Source of the DNA: Clostridia bacterium
GTDB lineage: Bacteria; Bacillota; Clostridia; Peptostreptococcales; Anaerovoracaceae
Direction of reading: 5' to 3'
DNA length: 50,481 bases
Assembly: GCA_024403135.1 (NCBI GenBank)
Contig: JAKSSK010000006.1
Span: forward strand, 1 to 50,481
This document shows, in pieces, positions 44,016 through 50,481 of the stretch; position 1 is the stretch's first letter; each line of letters opens with the position of its first letter. The position numbers and the translations under genes are program-made. The notes below the pieces were generated by a model, which was given only the letters and a program-made list of their open reading frames with translations, searched no databases and was not told the DNA's origin.

Positions 44016-44795
44016 ATGTATTTCTGTTCCTTTTCCAGCGACAGTTCTGGAAACAGTTATTTAATAAAAAACGAAAGCACAGCAATTCTTCTAGACGTTG
44101 GAATTAGCTGTAAGAAGATAGAAGCGGGATTGAAGGAAAATAGCCTAACCCTATCCGATGTGGACGGCATACTTCTTACCCATGAACATATAGATCACGT
44201 TAAGAGCGTAGGAACCGTAAGAAAAAAATCTGGCGCAACATTTTATCTATCTGAAGGAACACTGGATTCCATAGATATGGAGGAAGGCTTTCAGGTGGTA
44301 AAGGCAGGAGAAAGCTTTAAGGTAGGAGACATCTTGGTTAAGGCCTTTAACCTATCCCACGACGCAAAGGAACCAATAGGATATTCACTTTCAGACCAAG
44401 ACGGAAAGATAGTGGTGGTTACAGATACCGGCATCGTTACAGATGAGATAGCGGATGAAGTTAGCACAGCAGACCTTCTTGTAATTGAAGCAAACCACGA
44501 GGTAAACATCCTAAGGCTAGGAGACTATCCATACCAGGTTAAGAGAAGAATCCTAGGAGAATATGGCCACCTTTCAAACGAGGCATCAGGAAAGTGCATC
44601 CTAGATTTCGTAAAGGCAAAGGAAGGCAAGGTGCCAAAGGTAGTACTTGCTCACCTTAGCTCCAAGAACAACACCCCTATTCAGGCATATCTGACCATAA
44701 GGAATATCCTGGAGGAAGGAGAGATCTTCGTAGGCAAGGACCTGGAGATGGACGTAATAGTCAAGGACCAGATAAGCCCAAGGTTTGAGGTTTAA
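44016..44795 (+). CDS. walJ: WalJ/YycJ-type metallo-beta-lactamase-fold hydrolase
   Basis: A 259-residue protein with the metal-binding motif LTHEHIDHV near residue 55 and further ligands in NLSHD, VTDTG and HLS. It belongs to the YycJ group, whose gene usually lies in the walRK operon next to rlmH; here the walR and walK genes are absent but the walJ-rlmH link is kept. The family is tied to cell wall and DNA-damage phenotypes in Bacillus and Streptococcus; the exact substrate is uncertain. AAAGGA precedes the ATG. Confidence 0.88.
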   Translation: MYFCSFSSDSSGNSYLIKNESTAILLDVGISCKKIEAGLKENSLTLSDVDGILLTHEHIDHVKSVGTVRKKSGATFYLSEGTLDSIDMEEGFQVVKAGESFKVGDILVKAFNLSHDAKEPIGYSLSDQDGKIVVVTDTGIVTDEIADEVSTADLLVIEANHEVNILRLGDYPYQVKRRILGEYGHLSNEASGKCILDFVKAKEGKVPKVVLAHLSSKNNTPIQAYLTIRNILEEGEIFVGKDLEMDVIVKDQISPRFEV

Positions 44796-44796
44796 T

Positions 44797-45264
44797 ATGA
44801 ACATACAGATAATTTGTGTAGGCAAACTAAAGGAAAAGTACTGGGACGATGCAGTAAATGAGTATCTAAAGAGACTTAAGAGGTTTGCCCAGGTAAGCAT
44901 AGTAGAACTTAAGGAATCCAAGCTTCCAGAGGGAATGGATCAGCAGATCATGAAGGAAGAAGGAGAATCAATCCTTAAGAAGATAAAGGATAAGGACTAC
45001 GTAATCACTTTAGAGATAAAAGGAAAGAACCTTTCTTCAGAGGAACTTGCAGAAAAGTTTAAGGATTTAGCGCTAGAAGGTAAGACAGATGTGGATTTAG
45101 TTATTGGAGGAAGCTACGGACTTTCAAAGGAAGTAAGTGATAGAGCAAACTTTAAGCTATCCTTCTCCAAGATGACATTTCCACACCAGATGATGAGAGT
45201 AATCTTGCTGGAGCAAGTTTATAGGAGTTTTAAGATAATAAACAACGAGACTTACCATAAGTAG
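44797..45264 (+). CDS. rlmH: 23S rRNA (pseudouridine-1915-N3)-methyltransferase RlmH
   Basis: A 155-residue SPOUT methyltransferase. The C-terminal knot is seen in LVIGGSYGLSKEV and FSKMTFPHQMMRVILLEQVYR, near-invariant in the family. The ATG at 44797 with GAGGTTTAAT upstream is used; a TTG at 44785 overlaps the walJ end and the ribosome site. It modifies helix 69 of 23S rRNA. Confidence 0.97.
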   Translation: MNIQIICVGKLKEKYWDDAVNEYLKRLKRFAQVSIVELKESKLPEGMDQQIMKEEGESILKKIKDKDYVITLEIKGKNLSSEELAEKFKDLALEGKTDVDLVIGGSYGLSKEVSDRANFKLSFSKMTFPHQMMRVILLEQVYRSFKIINNETYHK

Positions 45265-45279
45265 AAAAGAGGGACGAAA

Positions 45280-46461
45280 ATGGTAAATAAAATGAGAGAA
45301 TACTCCATACCCCTAATTCTAGGAGTAATCGGAGCGCTTATATGGGCTAACATAGATATAGCCTCATATAACAAGATATTCTTTGAACCTTTCAACGCAG
45401 GTTCAAACGTAAACCTCCACTGGCTGATAGAAAACGGCTTCATGGTATTCTTCTTCGGAACAGCCATGGTAGAAATCGTGAAGAGCTTATCACCAGGCGG
45501 AGCACTTAACCCAATTAAGAAAGCTATCAACCCAGTTCTTGCCACATTCGGCGGAGTACTAGGACCTATCGGCGTATACTTCCTTTTAAACGCTTTAATA
45601 GGTAGCCCAGACTTTTCAAACGGATGGGGCATCTGTACAGCAACAGATATAGCTATCTCATGGCTAGCTGCCAGGGTAATCTTCGGTAAGGATCACCCAG
45701 CAACAAGCTTCCTGCTACTTCTTGCAGTAGCAGACGACGCTATAGGTCTTGCAATCATAGCAATCTTCTATCCAGAAGATACACCACAGCCAATATGGCT
45801 ACTACTGTGTGTTGCAGGAATGTTAGCAGCATATGTAATGAACAAGATGAAGATAGGAAACCTTTGGGCATACATCCTTATCTGCGGAGGACTTTCATGG
45901 ATCGGAATGTACTATGCTAACATAAGCCCTGCTCTATCACTTGTACTGATCGTACCTTTCTTCCCAAGAAAGGCTATGAAGATGAACAAGAAGATCTTAG
46001 CTAGCCCTTATGTAAACAACGACGTTCCAAAGGTAGTAGCAAGAAAGAGATATCCACATCTTTCAGCATTTGAACAGTTCGAACAGCTGATAGGACCTTT
46101 CGTAGACTTCGGTCTAATATTCTTTGGACTTGCCAATGCAGGCGTAGAGTTCGCAAGCATGGGTACAATCACACTAATCGTAACAGTATCTACAATCCTA
46201 GGTAAGACCATAGGTATCTTCGGACTTTCCGAAGTAGGTAGACTGGCAGGCTTCGATAGACCTGACGGAATGGGAAGAGCAGAAACCCTGGTTGCAGGTA
46301 TTACAGGAGGCATGGGACTTACAGTTGCACTGTTCGTAGCAGGTGCAGCCTTTGAAGCAGGCCCACTGCTAGAAGCATCCAAGATGGGAGCACTATTTAC
46401 AGTAAGTGCATTTATCTTCGCTTTTGCTGTAGCTAAACTCCTAAAGGTCAAGAAGATGTGA
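45280..46461 (+). CDS. nhaA: NhaA-type Na+/H+ antiporter
   Basis: A 393-residue membrane protein with about 11-12 hydrophobic segments. The antiporter signatures are GWGICTATDIAISWLAA near residue 112 and LLLAVADDAIGLAII near residue 146, where the paired Asp residues correspond to the Na+-binding pair of E. coli NhaA. It exchanges Na+ for H+ across the cytoplasmic membrane. GAGGGACG precedes the ATG. It probably belongs to the walJ-rlmH transcript and lies directly before the ATP synthase operon. Confidence 0.88.
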   Translation: MVNKMREYSIPLILGVIGALIWANIDIASYNKIFFEPFNAGSNVNLHWLIENGFMVFFFGTAMVEIVKSLSPGGALNPIKKAINPVLATFGGVLGPIGVYFLLNALIGSPDFSNGWGICTATDIAISWLAARVIFGKDHPATSFLLLLAVADDAIGLAIIAIFYPEDTPQPIWLLLCVAGMLAAYVMNKMKIGNLWAYILICGGLSWIGMYYANISPALSLVLIVPFFPRKAMKMNKKILASPYVNNDVPKVVARKRYPHLSAFEQFEQLIGPFVDFGLIFFGLANAGVEFASMGTITLIVTVSTILGKTIGIFGLSEVGRLAGFDRPDGMGRAETLVAGITGGMGLTVALFVAGAAFEAGPLLEASKMGALFTVSAFIFAFAVAKLLKVKKM

Positions 46462-46467
46462 TATAAT
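46459..46467 (+). promoter_or_regulatory. Extended -10 promoter of the ATP synthase operon
   Basis: TGATATAAT: an extended -10 with a perfect TATAAT (46462-46467) overlapping the nhaA stop codon. Six bases separate it from the atpI ATG, so the transcript would start on the start codon. The -35 position (TCCTAA) is poor. Confidence 0.5.
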
Positions 46468-46473
46468 TGACTC

Positions 46474-46857
46474 ATGAAAAAAGAAACAAATGCGTTATTA
46501 AAAGAGGTATCTAAATACTCTTTAATACTATTAGTGGTAGGATTACTTATATCTCTACTTATAACTAAAACATCGATAGATATTTTAATTATTTACATAG
46601 TAGGGTGGGTAACTGCCCTACTAAATCTATTTTTACTAGCATATTTCATAATCATGCTAAGGTCAGGACGAAGTGTCCTGCAAATAATTCCGGTCTTCGC
46701 CATCAGATATGTGATCTATGGATTCAGCATGTTTAAGTGCATTCACTCCTTAGATCAAGGCATATACTGGAGCGCAGGCGTGATCACCATAGCAATAGCC
46801 TTGATGATCGGCGGAATAACCTCTCAAAAGGAAAGGAGGAAAAACAATGAGTGTTGA
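46474..46857 (+). CDS. atpI: ATP synthase subunit I family protein
   Basis: A 127-residue protein with four hydrophobic segments (about 15-30, 34-58, 72-90 and 96-112). It stands first in the ATP synthase operon, where the AtpI/subunit I protein, thought to help assemble the c-ring, is found. The sequence itself is poorly conserved in this family, so position carries much of the call. It has no Shine-Dalgarno site. Its end overlaps atpB by 11 bases. Confidence 0.78.
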   Translation: MKKETNALLKEVSKYSLILLVVGLLISLLITKTSIDILIIYIVGWVTALLNLFLLAYFIIMLRSGRSVLQIIPVFAIRYVIYGFSMFKCIHSLDQGIYWSAGVITIAIALMIGGITSQKERRKNNEC

Positions 46858-47560
46858 AGAACTAGGGCCTCGAGTTATTCTCAACTTATGTGGCGGCAAA
46901 TTGCAAATCACAGAGAGTACCCTAGGATGCATCATCGTTGCCTTCGTGCTAGCTATAGTCTTCATTTATCTTGGCTCTGGACTTAAAGAAGTGCCTAAGG
47001 GCAAACAGATTTGGGCAGAGCTTATAGTAGAGAAGATATACGGCTTGACGGAAGAGAACATGGGCAAAGAAAACTTGTGGTTTGCACCTTATGTGGGTAC
47101 CCTATTCTCATTCATCCTTATAGGCAGTGCCTTAGGCTTGATAGGAATAAGGCCAATTACGGCAGATGTAAACGTAACATTCGCACTTTCCATCTTAACC
47201 TTCCTGATTATTCAATTCTTCGGTTGGAAGACCCACGGATTCAAGGGAAAGATCAAAGAGATGTGCGATCCATATCCATTCATGTTTCCGCTTAAAATTA
47301 TTGAAGACTGCACATTGCCAGTCTCACTAGGCTTTCGACTTTACGGAAACATACTAGGCGGTATGGTTATCGTGGACCTATGGCTTGGACTTATGACTAA
47401 GTTAAGTAATTACTTAACCACAATTCCATTCTTAAGATTTGCGACAGCTCTTCCACTAAATGGATTCTTCGATATGTTTGAACCAGTAATTCAAACATTC
47501 ATATTCACAATGTTAACTATGACTTTCTTAGCAATAGCGCTGAGAAAAGAAGAAAATTAA
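46847..47560 (+). CDS. atpB: F-type ATP synthase subunit a
   Basis: A 237-residue membrane protein with about five to six helices. The ion-channel helix carries the essential arginine in SLGFRLYGNILGG near residue 163, and the last helix has PVIQTFIFTMLTM. With the c-ring it forms the ion path. AAAGGAGG precedes the ATG inside atpI. Confidence 0.96.
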   Translation: MSVEELGPRVILNLCGGKLQITESTLGCIIVAFVLAIVFIYLGSGLKEVPKGKQIWAELIVEKIYGLTEENMGKENLWFAPYVGTLFSFILIGSALGLIGIRPITADVNVTFALSILTFLIIQFFGWKTHGFKGKIKEMCDPYPFMFPLKIIEDCTLPVSLGFRLYGNILGGMVIVDLWLGLMTKLSNYLTTIPFLRFATALPLNGFFDMFEPVIQTFIFTMLTMTFLAIALRKEEN

Positions 47561-47584
47561 TCTAAATATTATGGAGGTAATATT

Positions 47585-47809
47585 ATGGGAACATTAGCAA
47601 TCGGCGCTGGCCTTGCAATGGCAGGAGCAGCATTAGGTATCGGTATTGGACAAGGTTTTGCAGTAGGTAAAGGCCTTGAAGGAATGTCAAGACAACCTGA
47701 ACTTTCAGGTAAGATTCAAACTTCAATGATCGTTGGTATGGCCATCATGGAAACTATCGGTGTACTTGCATTCGTAATTTCAATCATGCTAACAGGAAAG
47801 ATTGGATAG
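47585..47809 (+). CDS. atpE: F-type ATP synthase subunit c, sodium-type ligand pattern
   Basis: A 74-residue hairpin of two helices joined by the loop GMSRQPE. The ion-binding carboxylate is Glu56 in MAIMETIG. Gln23 in helix 1 (GIGQGFAVG) and Thr57 next to the glutamate match the residues that coordinate Na+ in the Ilyobacter and clostridial rotors, while H+-type rings lack the Gln and the hydroxyl. A perfect GGAGGTAATATT site precedes the ATG, suiting the high copy number of this subunit. Confidence 0.96.
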   Translation: MGTLAIGAGLAMAGAALGIGIGQGFAVGKGLEGMSRQPELSGKIQTSMIVGMAIMETIGVLAFVISIMLTGKIG

Positions 47810-47847
47810 TAACTGACTAGGAATCTTAAAGTTAGGAGGAAGACAAT

Positions 47848-48350
47848 TTGGATTACATATATAGACCACTTATAAGTTTTGATTGGAACCTATTGTTTTC
47901 AATGTTGACATTCATATGTCTATTCCTAGTTCTAAAGCATTTCTTCTTCGACAAGGTAAAGGCTTTCATGGATAAGCGTGAAGCCAACGTACAGAAACAA
48001 CTGGATGATGCAAGAGTAGCTAACGAAGAAGCTGACGCAAGACTTGCAGAGTACGAAGACGTTGTTTCAAAGGCAGAAGAAAAAGGCAGAGAGATTTTAA
48101 AAGAATCTAAGAAGATGGCTGAGGAAAGAGCAGATGCTATCGTATCTGGCGCTAAATCTCAGGCACAAGAAATAGTTCAAAATGCTGAAAAGAAAGCAGA
48201 GCAAGAGAGAGCTAAAGCCGTTAGCGATATGAAGAATGACATTGCACAGATTGCGGTTATGGCAGCTAGCCAGATCGTAGGCAAGGAGATCAAGGATAAC
48301 GGCGAAGAAGTAATAATCGATAAGATTATTGAAGAGGCAGGTGCTGGAAA

Positions 48351-48363
<13 letters not shown>
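47848..48363 (+). CDS. atpF: F-type ATP synthase subunit b
   Basis: A 171-residue protein with one N-terminal membrane helix (about 11-31) and a long charged helix rich in Glu, Ala and Lys that forms the peripheral stalk. The start codon is TTG, fixed by TAGGAGGAAGACAAT upstream; no ATG exists before the membrane helix ends. Its last 13 bases overlap atpH. Confidence 0.95.
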
Positions 48364-50422
<2,059 letters not shown>

Positions 50423-50437
50423 TAGGAGGAAAGCAAT

Positions 50438-50481
50438 ATGGCTGAAAGTATGCAAGACATAAAGAGGCGTATTAGAAGTAT
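50438..50481 (+). CDS. atpG: F-type ATP synthase subunit gamma, 5' end only
   Basis: Fourteen codons (MAESMQDIKRRIRS) are present before the window ends. The MQDIKRRIRS motif is the standard N-terminal helix of the rotor subunit, and the position after atpA is the expected one. TAGGAGGAAAGC precedes the ATG. Confidence 0.93.
   Translation, partial: MAESMQDIKRRIRS

Noticed and set aside
46439..46444. A -35 hexamer for the atpI promoter
   Set aside because: TCCTAA does not resemble TTGACA; the extended -10 is the only support.

Overview
The window is the replication-origin region of a low-GC Gram-positive bacterium, most likely an anaerobic Clostridia. The evidence is the classic Firmicutes origin order (gyrA, gyrB, recF, dnaN and dnaA running left; rpmH, rnpA, yidD, yidC, jag, mnmE, mnmG, rsmG, parA and parB running right), YbaK, RNase M5, a WalJ-type hydrolase, strong AGGAGG ribosome sites, AGA-rich codon use and a DUF2148 iron-sulfur protein. 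I place it tentatively in the Peptostreptococcales/Anaerovoracaceae area; the sequence alone does not settle the family.

Left arm (1-16.1 kb, mostly minus strand, leading away from the origin). The start of rpsF is followed by a sugar-nucleotidyltransferase-like gene and a divergent DUF2148 protein. Next come an AbiEi/AbiEii toxin-antitoxin pair behind a 17-bp-arm palindrome, then plsC, a thioredoxin and a Fic-family AMPylase on the plus strand. The operon gyrB-gyrA-rsbW-like-sigma factor-trpS puts a SigB/SigF-type sigma factor and its anti-sigma kinase in one transcript with DNA gyrase. recF, dnaN and dnaA follow.

Origin (about 14.6-16.4 kb). It is bipartite, as in Bacillus subtilis. Upstream of dnaA there are several DnaA boxes, one inside the dnaA promoter. 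Between dnaA and dnaN there are two abutting perfect DnaA boxes, a run of DnaA-trio-like triplets and a pure A/T stretch, which looks like a complete basal unwinding system. dnaN and recF are unusually A/T-rich.

Right arm (16.4-33.4 kb, plus strand). Ribosomal protein L34, RNase P protein, membrane insertase and tRNA-modification genes lead to parA-parB, which is flanked by two parS sites; the first is itself the stem of a terminator hairpin. Then come a SprT-like metalloprotease, a GdpP-like phosphodiesterase without membrane anchor, rplI, dnaB, a DnaD-like protein fused to the N-terminal part of a DnaI/DnaC helicase loader but lacking the AAA+ ATPase, a LysM/G5/M23 peptidase, a DivIC/FtsB protein, rnmV, rsmA and ybaK.

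33.4-43.9 kb. aroF-ridA, a DUF218 (SanA/YdcF-like) protein, glutaminase, a small Cys-rich membrane protein, and a five-gene operon: two small unknown proteins, an RND permease carrying a large coiled-coil insertion, an alpha/beta hydrolase and a secreted transglutaminase-like protein. RNase HI faces it.

43.9-50.5 kb. walJ-rlmH-nhaA, then the F-type ATP synthase operon (atpI, B, E, F, H, A, start of G). Subunit c carries the glutamine/glutamate/threonine ligand pattern of sodium-driven enzymes, which fits the adjacent Na+/H+ antiporter.

Three genes (the DUF218 gene, rnhA and atpI) lack a ribosome-binding site and have a -10 hexamer exactly six bases before ATG, so they are candidates for leaderless mRNAs. 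No tRNA, rRNA, CRISPR array or insertion sequence was seen, and no gap between genes exceeds 300 bases.
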